This document shows positions 23,423 to 34,766 of a stretch of DNA of 64,000 nucleotides, in pieces (the stretch's first letter is position 1; every line of letters begins with the position of its first letter). This DNA comes from Osmanthus fragrans (Eukaryota > Streptophyta > Magnoliopsida > Lamiales > Oleaceae). The stretch lies in assembly GCA_019395295.1 (NCBI GenBank), contig CM033341.1:312501-376500 (forward strand). The letters run 5' to 3'. The notes beneath the pieces are model-generated. The model searched no databases and had not been told where the DNA came from. It was given only the letters and a program-made list of their open reading frames with translations. The translations under genes and the position numbers were made by a program.

Positions 23423-23561
23423 CAATTCTGCTACACTTACCGACTCTCACATTTGGGAGTCTCATCTTTTTTTTTTCATTGTTTATTCACGTGGATCCTA
23501 CTACATGTGAGTGGATGTCAAACAAGTGGTAATGAATAGTTCTGTACAAGTAGAATAATTT
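23423..23561. mobile_element. MULE-like foldback MITE, 139 bp
   Basis: Left end CAATTCTGCTACACTTACC, right end inverted AAATTATTCTACTTGTACAG. Perfect 9-bp TSD TTTATCAAA (23414-23422 and 23562-23570). Confidence 0.75.
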
Positions 23562-23570
23562 TTTATCAAA

Positions 23571-24133
23571 ATTCAAGGGCTAAAATAGTCCAGAAAACAA
23601 CTAAAGTAGGACGATACGTCAGGGCTCGTCCTACCCTACCCTACCCTCCTCTCCTCAAGTTAGTTATTGTAATTTATGCGAAAATCTCCTCTTTGTAATC
23701 TGAAGACCATAAATAAATTTATGAAGAATTTGAATAAGGCCAAGAAGTGAAACATTTTCATGTACTTACGTTGTTTGAACTTTGAAATTAGTATTTAATT
23801 TATCACTTTTTTATTCTATAACCTTTACGTGGTCTCGTGGGTTAGACAGTATCACGTGACCACATATGGGCTAAATTCGGCTACATCAACGTGCCAAAGT
23901 GGCGCAGATATAACTTGCATCAACGTAATGCCATACGGAATCAGTTGTCAAGGCCGTCGCCTGTTCAAGAATAATGTTCCTTGCACAGGTTAGGCGATAG
24001 GATTTTTGACAATGTGGCACGTATGTGGCTCATTTTTTTCAAGTTGTCCAATGAAATTTTGACACGGGTATTGTTTTTAATCCCTGTTACTAATCCTGTT
24101 TGTGGAGCAAAACTCCTTTTTTAACTCCAAACT
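23571..24133. other. Intergenic, no feature seen
   Basis: No gene or transposon ends recognised. A CCCTACCCTACCCTACCCT stretch (about 23632-23648) is too short and of the wrong unit to be telomeric. Confidence 0.45.
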
Positions 24134-24446
24134 CTGCAAAATAAGAAAATTTAGTGAGGTGGATAAGGCAGTAAAATGTTGGTCAAAAGATGTTGACCAG
24201 GGTCACTGCAATAACTCTACACTTGGCTTCTCAAAAATCTGCAAAATAAGACAATTTAGTGAGGTGGATAAGGCAGTAAAATGTTGGTCAAAAGATGTTG
24301 ACCAGGGTCACTGCAATAACTCTACACTTGGCTTCTCAAAATCTGCAAAATAAGACAATTTAGTGAGGTGGATAAGGCAGTAAAATGTTGGTCAAAAGAT
24401 GTTGACCAGGGTCACTGCAAAAACTCTACACTTGGCTTCTCAAATA
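24134..24446. repeat. Tandem repeat, three copies of a 104-105-bp unit
   Basis: Units start at 24134, 24239 and 24343, each with CTGCAAAATAAG, AATTTAGTGAGGTGGATAAG and TTGGTCAAAAGATGTTGACC. Copies differ at only a few bases, so the expansion is recent. The unit contains the inverted pair GGTCAAAAGATGTTGACC. Confidence 0.95.
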
Positions 24447-24659
24447 CTCACATTGACTACCAAAGTAGATACAAATAGAGTAACTTTCGCTTTCACTGTT
24501 CGAGAAAGTGCAATCAAGATCAACAACTGACATTGTGGTAAGATTCTGCCAGTGTGCGTGATTTTTCTCTGTATAATATTTACCAATTCTAACTCTTGTT
24601 GAGTTAACGAGAAATAAATATTAACCTACTGTAAAAGACATATTAAACAATTCCATCTA
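24447..24659. other. Spacer before the LINE
   Basis: No feature recognised. Confidence 0.4.
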
Positions 24660-26639
24660 AGAGCCCCTTTAAACAAATTATACGGTGATTGTTTTGGCTC
24701 CTAAGACAAATCACTCATCTACAGTTGGAGATTATAGGCCAATTGCATGTTGTAATGTGTTCTACAAGGTTATTACAAAGATTCTTGCTCGAGATTGGGA
24801 CCTATACTTGGGTTCATTGTTGATCAAGCACAAGCGGCTTTTGTGGGGGGAAGAAGTATGACCGAGAGTATTCACTTTGCACAAGAGTTTTTGAGACAAT
24901 ACAATCGGAAAAGGATTGTCCCGAGATGCCTTCTAAAAATTGATCTAAAGAAAGCATATGATTGTGTGAATTGAGATTTTCTCAAAAGCATACTTGAAGG
25001 TTTGGAGTTTCCAACTAAGTTTATTGGTTGGATTATGGAATGAATTTCTACTCCTACTTATTCTATTGCACTCAATGGTAGTCTAATGGCTTTTTCAAGG
25101 GTAGACAAGAATGTTGAAAGGTGATACCGAGAATAGTGGTTTTAACGATCACCCTTAATATGGCCCGTTAAAGATCACACATCTAGCTATTTGCCGATGA
25201 TTTGATGCTCTTTGTTAGGGGTAATTTTATTTTGGTGAGAATTTTGATGAATTGTCTCTCCAAGTTTGAAATTGTGCCGGGACTTAGAATGAATGTTAGC
25301 AAATCTAGTTTGTATACGGCGGGTATTCATGGGCAAGAATTAGAGGATATTGTTGCATTGACCAACATGCCTAAGGGTTCTATGCTGTTTCGATATTTGG
25401 GAATTCCACCGCCGTTGAAAAATTAAAAATCAGCTCATATGATGTGTTCTTTGATAAATTTTTTACTTACATTTGTGCATGGACAATATCTTCACTTTCT
25501 TATGCAGGTAGGGGCAGACTTATTAGGGACCGTTCTATAGGGTGTAGAGTGTTTTTGGCTCTCTATATTCCTCAACCCATCTACGGTAGTCTCGAGGATT
25601 ATTAAGTTTTGCCGAAATTGTTTTGTGGGTACTAAAAAACCGCTGGTTGCTTGGAGTACCATTTACCTATCGAAGGAGGAGGGCGGCCTTGGTTTTAGAG
25701 ACATCAAAAGCTTGAATTAAGCACTTCTAGTCAAAGTTCTTTGGAATATTCATGCTAAGAATGACACTTTATGGGTTAACCAAGTTTACCTCCAAGGGAA
25801 GGATTTTTTGGAGTACACGACAAGAAAAAACGACTCTCGATTGCTCAAAAGAATGCTAGAAATTAGAGGCGTGATTGCTGGGAATTATGGGACTGCTCAT
25901 AGTGCTGAAAACATGCTGTCCAACTGGAATAGTGCTGCCCATTTTTGCGTCTAGGCTGCCTATGAGTACTTTCGTCCGAAGGGAGCCAAGAAGGTCTGGT
26001 CGAGGGAGGTTTGGAATTCTTTTTTCACTCCAAAACATGCTTTTATCTTATGGTTGGGTGCTAATTGAAACTACTCACTAATGATCGGTTATTGCATCTA
26101 AACATCGACAAGAATTATGTTTTTTTGTGAGACACACTTGGAAACATGATAACCTTTATTTTTCCAATTCTCATTCACTTCTAACATATGGATGAAGATC
26201 AAAACTTGGATGGGATTAGAAGATCGATGACCACAATTCCTAGTGCTTTGAAGTGAATCAAGAAAGAGGCTAGATGAACATCTTGGCAAAGTAAGTTTAA
26301 AAGAATTACGCTTGCAAGTACCGTTTATCATATTTGGATGACACGAAATATGAAATTTTTTGAGGAACTTAGTCTGCATGTGGATAGCATAGAAAGACAA
26401 ATTAAAATGCGTGTACAATGTTATGTTTGCTTTGTACCCGCATGTTTTGATTCATTTTGAGTTTTTGACTTTGGGATTATAGTTCCTATCGTTTGTACAT
26501 ATTTCTTTTGTTTGCTTGGGTATGCCAGAAGTAGTTGTGTTTTACTCGTTGTTTGATCGCTCGGGTATGTCCAGTGTATTTGTACATGAATTTTGATCAA
26601 TGAAATTTTACATTTATCGATAAAAAAAAAAAAAAAAAA
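24660..26639 (+). pseudogene. Degenerate LINE (L1-type) reverse-transcriptase remnant
   Basis: Conceptual translation in shifting frames gives L1-type reverse-transcriptase segments: VGDYRPIACCNVFYKVITKI near 24730, a degraded KAYD-like block near 24950, then a region with MNVSKSSLYTAGI and FRYLGIPPPLK (25290-25420), typical of the conserved part after the RT active site, and a C-terminal zf-RVT-like region to about 26400. Stops and frameshifts occur throughout. It ends with a 3' UTR and an A18 tail (26622-26639), so the plus strand is the coding sense. It is 5'-truncated and inactive. Confidence 0.85.
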
Positions 26640-27561
26640 CAATTGCATCTTTCGACATTACTAGATGAAATTCTAATCTTATGGAAAACTCGTGCTCGTG
26701 GGTAAGCGTTCTTTAAGTTCGATCGTGAATTTTATGAAAAATTGACTACACACATCGTGTATAAAATATAGGGAAATTTGAAGCTGAGTTTTCTAATCTT
26801 CCAAAACAATGCGAATAGATCTCAAACCTTTCAAAATATGTTGTAAAAGGATACCTAGACTGTTTCCCTTCAAAATTTCATTACTTGACCAAAATTCAAC
26901 CGTTTGACCATAATTTGACAATAAATAATCTTTTAACATTTAATTAATTAAAACAATGAAAATTTGAATCGGATGTTTCAAACCTTTTCAACAATCTCAA
27001 TTTAATTATTTATTTCAAATAATACATGTACATATATAACATAAATTTTTGGATCAACCCATTTGATTGGAAGTCCAAAATCAAAATCATTCTTTTTCTA
27101 AATTTGAGTACCCATTCTTGATTTGAAGAGGAAATGTCACGTGCTTGAAATTGACGTGGTTGATCATCTGCAGCTGTACACTATTTTCTTTTCTTTTCAA
27201 TTGCGGTTCATCCACTTACCAAACAAGCCATCCAATCAGATTCACTTCTCTCTTTTTTAACCCAGTCAGTGCCACGCCTTAACCGTGGTTGGTTAATGTG
27301 AAAAATCAAATACCACGCCAATAAATAACCCTCAACCCCCTTTCTGTCTCTGGCGCTCACTCCTTTCAAGTTTCTCCTCTCTCTCGAGTCTCGCGTCGCC
27401 ATTCTCTCTAGTGAGAGAGACTGATAAACAACACTGCTACATTTGCTCATACTTCTCCACCTATACATAGCTATACAACATATACACACACGGAGAGAGT
27501 GTGTCTCTTGTGAAGGTTTCTAGTAGTGAAGTTGGTTTCTCCACCTAGTGTTCAGCCGGAA
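26640..27561 (+). promoter_or_regulatory. Promoter and 5' UTR region of the ankyrin gene
   Basis: Between the LINE tail and the ATG at 27562. The last 200 bases are CT-rich (TCTCTCTCGAGTC, CATTCTCTCTAGTGAGAGAG), as is common in plant leaders. AT-rich before 27150. The transcription start is not located. Confidence 0.5.
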
Positions 27562-28968
27562 ATGATGGTGTTAAGGCACGGAGGGGGAGGCGGAGGTTTT
27601 CTCGCCGGGAAACAGGTGGTTCCAGTGGACTATGAAGCGGAAGTCTCGCAGCGACTTCTAGAAGCGTCGCTTTCTAACGATCTGAAATCGGTATACCAGT
27701 GCCTTGCCGATCCGTTCGTTGACGTGAACTACGTTGGTGCTGTTTCTCTCAAGATTCGCAAGATGGAGCTGATTTTGCGCGAAGAATTGCCGAGCGAAGT
27801 TCGCGTCTATTGGGAGGAGTTTCGGACTGATGTTACGGCATTGTTCATCGCGGTTCACAATGGAAATGTGGTTCTCGCGAGGAAATTACTGGTAAGTTGA
27901 GCTTATACTATTGTGTTTTGTTGATTCTGATTCTTTCTCATTTTATCTCTGCATTTTGTCGATTTTAAACTGACCAGATATTCTCTCTGCGGTGTGTGAT
28001 TTTACCGAGATCTTTGTTTGTTCGTTTTCGCCATATTTTATACTTTTTATTCACTTCAGGCTTTATTCAAAATTCAAAATTCAAAATTTGGTGAGCTAAG
28101 GTTACCTCGTATCTGAACTTTTTGAATTGCCATAATCGTTTGAATTTTGAACCGCCAGCTTCATATATGCTGCGTCATTACTGGCACCTTAAGGATCAGA
28201 AGTAATATCCCCAAAGCTATGCTGCACCATCTACCTTATGCCAATTTGAGGCTTTTAGACGTTTAGAGGCCAAACTCTCACTGTCCATTGACTATTACTC
28301 TCGTCCTTTACCGCTTTTCTCTCTAAGTTGACTCGATAAATATATTTCACCTGATACTCCTGAAAAAAAAGTTTACTAAGCCAAATTTGCACTATTTTGG
28401 ATGCCTTTTGCAATTTATTCGCTATTTTGTCTTTTATTGTTCGTATGCAACCTTTAGGATCCTTTGTTTATGGGACTCCATAACTCTATTCCAGTATGAG
28501 CCATGGTTTAAAAAGGCATAGTTGAGGCGCGCCTCACCATGAGGCGTATGGTCCATGCCTCGAGACGGTCTTGTAAGACTGAACTACATGAGGCTCACGC
28601 CTCTGCGGCTGAGGCGTGTGCCTCATTTAAAATTTAGGTTTTCAATTGATTGTGTTTCCTTTGTTGAGATTTTGTTGGTGAAGGGGGATTTAAAAATTGG
28701 AGAGTGAACGAGCAGGAGATTGGAAGAAGAAACAAGAAATGAACCTGTGAAGAACGAAAATCAGAACCTCTGACCCTGCGTGAAGAAGAAGGAAATGATC
28801 AAGAGAAAAGAAATGAAGAAAGTGAGCCCAAGAAGAAGACCGGACCAGTGGTTGTATATAATATAAAATTATAAAGTGGAAATTACACAATTCCCTACTT
28901 TAAAAATTCAACATTCTAAAATAAGATGGATAGTTTCACTATTCAAAAATCAGATATTTTACTAATTA

Positions 28969-29002
<34 letters not shown>

Positions 29003-32000
29003 TAATTAATTTTTCCTATTCCAAACCCTAATTCTCACACTCTCTCTGCACGACTCTCTTTCTCTCTACATTTCTCCCCTTCCCCAAAGCGTCGCCTCTC
29101 TCTACATTTCATCTCCATCGACTCTCTCTACCATTCCCGTTGCTGATTGACACACAGACCACCGTAGGCGAGCTATCTCTTCTCCGGCAACACACCAATC
29201 GTCGACGTTGAGTGCGGTACGTCTGCACAGTCGCGATGCGTCTCTTCGCGAGGCGCTGGAGTTGAGGCGCGACGCTGCTGTTTGGTGCCTCTGTGGGCGG
29301 AGTTAAAGCATCGCGCCTTCGTGGTTTTGCTTGGTGTGGTGGTGGTTTGGCCGGATCTGGTGGCGGCGCAATGGTAAGATGAGGTTGGGGGTGGCGGTGC
29401 GATGGCGGTGGAGGTGGTCTGCTATTTTAATGTTGTGGGTGTGGTGGTGGTTGGGTGAGTTTTGTGATGTTGTAGGTGTGGCGATGGTGGTTCTGTGATG
29501 CTGTGGGTGTGGCTGTGGTGGTTGGTCGGGGTTGGTGGTGGCTCTGTGGTTGTGGCGACAGTGATAGAGTGGTTTTGTTAAATCTTCTGGTGGTGGATTT
29601 CGGAGTGTGTGGGTGTGGTGGTGTGTGCGTGGCGGCGATGGCGTGAGGCTGTGGCGGTGGCTGTGGTGGTTCGTCGGGGTTGGTGGTGGCTCTGTGGTTG
29701 TGGCGACAGTAATAGAGTGGTTTTGTTAAATCTGTTGTTGGTGGATTTCAGAGTGTGTGGGTGTGGTGGTGTGTGCGTGGCGGCGATGGCGTGAGGCTGT
29801 GGCGGTGTATGTTCGACGTTTGTGGTACTGGTTGTGCCGTCTGTGGTGCGATTGACGTGTTGTAGGTGGTGAAATGTACTGTGGCAGTGGCGGCAGCGGT
29901 GGTTGTGGCGATTGTGAGGTGGTGACTGGGTGGCGACGGTGGTCACAGATTATTTGGTTAACTGTGACTTACAAATTTCGAGTTGTGACCTCGAAAATAA
30001 TCTGTAACCTAATAATTCTTTGACCTGTGACCTTGGAAATAAATTGTGACTTATTAAAATTTCGATCCGTGACCTCGAAAAAAAGTTGTGACCTAATAAA
30101 TTTCGATTTGTGACTTCAAAAAAATTTGTGACCTAATAAATTTCGATCCGTGACATCGAAAAAAAGTTGTGACCTAATAAATTTCGATTTGTGACTAAAC
30201 TGTGAATCTGTGACTAAATTATGTAAATCTGTGGCTTTAATTTGTTTAATTAATAAAATATATAATTAATTGAATAAATTATAAATATTTTTTAAATGAA
30301 TATCTGATTTTGGAAATTTGAAATTTAATTTCTGATTTTGGAAATACACTATTCTTAAAGTAGGATTTATGAAATTTTCCCAATTATAAATATCTTTTTA
30401 TTGAGCCCAATAAAATATATGTTGTATTTTAATTTGTGTAATAATCTCTTTTATATAATTTTACAAAAAATTAAATATATACTGTATTTTGTAAAATTTC
30501 TTTTACAGCATAATTTAATTTTTTTTCCCAACTTTATTCTTTAACCAAAAAAAATGTAAAATTTTATGTAAATTAATTATTTTACCATTTCACACTCCAT
30601 TAAAAAATCAAACTTACTTATATATGTGATGCAATAATTTTTTGTATTTCTTTATAACTCTTTTACATAAATTTATTTTATTTTATTTTTTTGTATTATT
30701 TTATAATTTTTTTACTTCAATTTTTCAATTTTTTGTTTTTTATGAGGCTTACGCCTCAATCCGCCTCGAAACTTACGCCTCGCCTCATAACGAAAAATCA
30801 CCTCAGTACTAAGTTTCGCCTTTTTAAATTTTGGTATGAGCCAAATCTACTTTTCAAATTCTCCGTGTTGTGTTTTTTGATAGTGAGTTTGGAGCTTTTG
30901 ACTCTGCGAATATCTAATGGAGACAAGAAGAGACGACTTGTTCTTATTACTGCTGAGTTATTTGCTGAACCAACTTCTTCTATGTTTTTTTTTTTTAAGT
31001 TGACTAATATACGTGCACTTCAGTTAAAAAAAAAAAAATTCAATGCAAGTTACAGCTCTTCGTTCCTCTTTCTTTAGTACCTGATTGCTTTTGTTTCCCT
31101 TTTCTTCCATTTAAATAATTACTCAGCCTCTCATGGGGTGATCGAATTGGTAGAGTAGGTGAGTGCGGAGGCTTTGATCACTAGTTCGATTCCTCATATC
31201 AACACTTTCTCGGTTCGAGAGCCCGTCGCACTTGGTTTGCTTAGTGTGGTTAACCTAACTGACGTGGTTTGCAGGTTATTGCGTTAGCCCGAAAATTCAG
31301 TGCGCATCCGAAATGTAGCAACTGTGGGTTCCCTCGTCAACCAAAAAATAATAATAATAATTACCGATGTTTCCCTTGAGTCTTTAACCCACGATGTTGG
31401 TCATCTATTTTTTTAATAAAAATGCTAGGTTTGTTTTATACACTGAATTTTCTATAAACTGTCTAAGAGCTCGAATTTGCATTATTGGAGTGAATTTAGG
31501 TGATATCTCTCTTTCACTATATTATGAGCTAATTTGTTTCGATTATGGGATCTAAAATGAAACAGAAGCCCCCTTCGACAAGCTGGCCAAAGCCAAAAAG
31601 AAAAAAAGAAATTGGGGATGCGAATGAGTTCTCTCTCTATCTTTCAGTGACAGCCCATGTACTCTTTATGATGATTCCACACCTCATTGTCTATAGCAAA
31701 AGGTTGTCATTCATTCTGTCTGTATGTGTCCAACATCCCCTGCACTGATTAAGAATCCAAGGATAAATGTCTCCCATCTCTTACAATCTTTGCAATCCTT
31801 TGTTGAACAAAATTAATATGTGGTATTATGTCTTCTTCCTGAGATTTTGTCCTTTTCTAATCTGCAATGACTTATAAATTTTGGCGTTTTCCTGAACTGG
31901 CAGAGTGTCGGAGCTGACCTCAACCTGCAACTGTTTAGGGGATTTGCAATTACTGCAGCTGCGAGGGAGGGCCACCTTGAGATCCTAGAGATCTTACTTA

Positions 32001-34766
32001 AGGCTGGGGCATCTCAGCCAGCTTGTGAAGAAGCGCTGCTAGAGGCCAGCATCCATGGGCGTGTCAAATTTGCGGAGATCCTTATGGGATCTGATCTTAT
32101 TCGACCCCATATTGCCATTCATGCTCTTGTCATTGCATCCTGTAGAGGTTTTGTGGACTTGATGGATGCTCTCTTGAAGGTAAAACTGTATTCCAGGTGG
32201 CCTGTGTAAACTGTTGCATTGAGTGTTTGCTATTGATGACTGATGCAACTTGAGCAATTATTTATTTTTGGAAAACATGAAATCGATATATTAACAAAAG
32301 TTCTGAACCTGAACCAAATAAATTTGGAGTTCGCCAAATGAAACAATTTTCGTTATGTTCAATTCTCTGTTAAACTAAAAAGAAATCCTATGAAATCAAA
32401 TCTCTGCAACCATATCACCCCCATTCTAATATTAGATTACAACGAAAAAAGTCCTCCATTGCTAAGCTTGACTAATTGGTTGGTTTACGTATGCAGTGCA
32501 ATTGATTTGTGAATTTTAATTATCTAATACCTGGCAGACTATATGGCTAACTTGATACTTGGCCGTGGTTTTCAATTTAATATCTTTGGCTGACTATCAT
32601 GCTCTCATAGAGCCTTGAGCACATTTTTTATCATATTGATCTACTTGCCGCATAATGGCAGTGTGGAGTGGATGTGAATGCGACGGATCGTTTCTTGCTT
32701 CAATCATTTAAGCCTTGTCTGCATACGAATGTTGACTGTACTGCACTTGTGGCTGCTGTTGTCAGTAGGCAGATTTCTTCTGTTCGTCTTCTGCTGGGGG
32801 TGAGTAAATTTACACTCAATTAACATCAATATCAAATTATCTCTTCAGGAAAAATTCATAGTTTAGAATTGTGGATGTCTATGCTGGAATATCAACTTTA
32901 GAACATCGATAAATGAAAAACAGAACATAAACAATAAGATGAATCCTATGTACCAAAAGCATTCTGGTTGTGGAGAAAATATACCATCCTCTTGTGTTCA
33001 TAGATACTAACGGTGCAACAAATTAAATTAGATGGCATTTTGAACTTGGTATGCATCATTAAATAGATTGCATTTTTTAGTACTGAAGTAATGACAGGGA
33101 TCTCATGAGGTATTTTGCTTCTATAGATACTAGTTTACACTGCGTCAGATTTATATTCTCTTACACAGTGACAAGCTTTTTTGGTTTTTCTTTTTGAACT
33201 TGGTTACTGACATTGGATGTTTTTCTTCATTCAAATTTCAAAAACAAGGTTGGTGTTAGAACTGATGTCAAAGTGCAACTTGGAGCATGGTCATGGGATA
33301 TGGCTTCAGGTGAGGAATTTCGAGTAGGTGCAGGACTGGCAGAACCTTATCCCATTACTTGGTGTGCTGTGGAATATTTTGAATCAACTGGTGCTATCTT
33401 GCACTTGCTCCTCCAATATATCTCCCCCAACACTCCTCACTATGGAAGAACTCTACTCCACCATGCCATTCTCTGTGGCAATGTAGGAGCCACTAAGGTG
33501 CTTCTGAAATGTGGTGCTCACATAGAGACCCCAGTCAAAACCACTAGAAACACTCAGTTTCGTCCAATACATATGGCTGCCCATCTTGGAACGACAGCGA
33601 TTCTTCAGTGTTTAATTGATTCTGGCAGTGATCTGAATTCAAAAACAGAGACCGGTGAAACAGCTTTAATGATCTGTGTCAAATACAAGCAGGAAGAGTG
33701 CCTTAAAGTATTGGCGAGGGAAGGTGCTGATTTTGGATTGGTTAATATAAGTGGCCAATCTGCAAGTTCTATTGCTGGGTCCTGTGGGTGGTATCTTGGC
33801 TTTCAACAAGCATTGCTTGATGTGATTCGAAATGGGAAAGTGCCCACATCTAGCGATATTTTTGTATTTTTACCTTTACTATTTGTAGCTCGATCAGGAG
33901 ATGTTGTTGGCTTGAAAGCTCTGATTGGACAGGGAGATATTGACCTTGATAAGCAGGATGAAAGAGGTTTCTCTGCGGTTATGGTTACAGCAAAGGAGGG
34001 TCATGTTGATGCATTCCGATTGCTTGTTTATGCTGGGGCTGACGTAAAGCTCTGCAATAAGTCTGGTGAAACTGCTATTACACTGTCTAAACTGAATCCA
34101 AATAGAGATCTCTTTGAAAAGGTGATGCTTGAGTTTGCTCTTGAAAAGGGAAATCGCAATGCTGGAGGATTTTATGCCTTGCACTGTGCAGGTCGCCGTG
34201 GGGATTTGGACGCGGTCAGGTTGTTGACAAGTAAGGGTTATGATGTCAATGCTTCTGATGGGGAGGGCTACACACCCCTCATGCTGGCAGCGAGGGAGGG
34301 CCATGGGAGCACGTGTGAGTTCCTGATCTCTTGTGGAGCGCAATGCGACATAAAAAATGCTAGAGGCGAAACTGCATTATCACTGGCGAAAAATAATGGA
34401 CGGCAGAATGCTGAAAATGTGATCCTAAATGCACTAGCACGCAAGCTAGTGCTTGGTGGTTCGCGTGTGCGAAAGCACACCAAGGGAGGGAAAGGAGCTC
34501 CACATGTAAAAATTGTGCAAATGGTGGGAGATACCGGAGTTTTACGTTGGGGAAACTCAAGGCGTCGCAATGTCATATGCCGCGAGGCAGAAGTAGGACC
34601 AAGTTTATGCTTTCAGAGAAACAGGCATCGGAAAGGCGATGCCAATGAACCTGGAATTTTTCGAGTGAAGACAACAAAAGACAAGGAAGTGCATTTTGTG
34701 TGTGAGGGTGGAGTTGAAATGGCAGAGTTGTGGGTGCGTGGAATAAGGCGTGTGACGAGAGGTTAG
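27562..34766 (+). CDS. Ankyrin-repeat protein, 753 aa
   Basis: Four exons: 27562-27891, 31904-32179, 32662-32799, 33249-34766, all phase 0, 754 codons with TAG. I start at the first of two adjacent ATGs. The N-terminal region (VPVDYEAEVSQRLLEASLSNDLKSVYQCLADPFVDVNYVG and on) begins the repeats. Ankyrin motifs recur to about residue 645, for example TALMICVKYKQEECLKVLAREGADF, GFSAVMVTAKEGHVDAFRLL and GYTPLMLAAREGHGSTCEFL. The conserved tail has a basic HTKGGKG patch and ends in EVHFVCEGGVEMAELWVRGIR, resembling the Arabidopsis At5g14230 family from memory. It has no membrane segment and no catalytic domain, so a protein-interaction role is likely; the partner is unknown. Intron 1 (4,012 bp) is inflated by nested transposons. 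I see no lesions. Confidence 0.93.
28503..30834. mobile_element. Non-autonomous element hosting MULE copy 3, in ankyrin intron 1
   Basis: Termini ATGGTTTAAAAAGGCATAGT and, inverted, CCAAAATTTAAAAAGGCGAA, rich in GAGGCG/CGCCTC motifs. Direct repeat TATGAGCC on both sides (28495-28502 and 30835-30842). The shared block extends to GTATGAGCCA, so an 8-bp (hAT) or 9-bp TSD are both possible. Without the nested MULE it is about 826 bp. A relative lies at 55636-56300. Confidence 0.75.
28876..30381 (-). mobile_element. Non-autonomous MULE with GTCACA array, copy 3 (inverted)
   Basis: Ends GTGGAAATTACACAATTCCC and, inverted, GGGAAAATTTCATAAATCCT. Perfect 9-bp TSD AATTATAAA (28867-28875 and 30382-30390). 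On the minus strand the order matches copies 1 and 2: AT-rich head, GTCACA array (seen on the plus strand as TGTGACCT..., 29940-30235), CCACCA tract (GGTGGT on the plus strand, 29335-29940), and a GAGAGAG part. The GGTGGT tract has an internal near-duplication of about 150 bp (29505-29650 and 29665-29795). Confidence 0.88.
31123..31355 (+). mobile_element. tRNA-derived SINE in ankyrin intron 1
   Basis: A tRNA-like head with a box-A-like GATCGAATTGGTAGAGT and the box B AGTTCGATTCCT. A body of about 150 bp follows, ending TTCCCTCGTCAACC and an A-rich (AAT)n tail. Flanked by a perfect 9-bp direct repeat AATAATTAC (31114-31122 and 31356-31364). No coding capacity. Confidence 0.85.

Noticed and set aside
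23632..23648. CCCTA repeats suggesting interstitial telomere
   Set aside because: About three CCCTA units, not the plant CCCTAAA unit.
31150..31200. tRNA gene
   Set aside because: Box A/B-like motifs belong to a SINE with an A-rich tail and TSD; no full cloverleaf visible.
33894..34576. Antisense open frames opposite the ankyrin exon
   Set aside because: Shadows of a well-supported coding exon, with no recognisable protein family.
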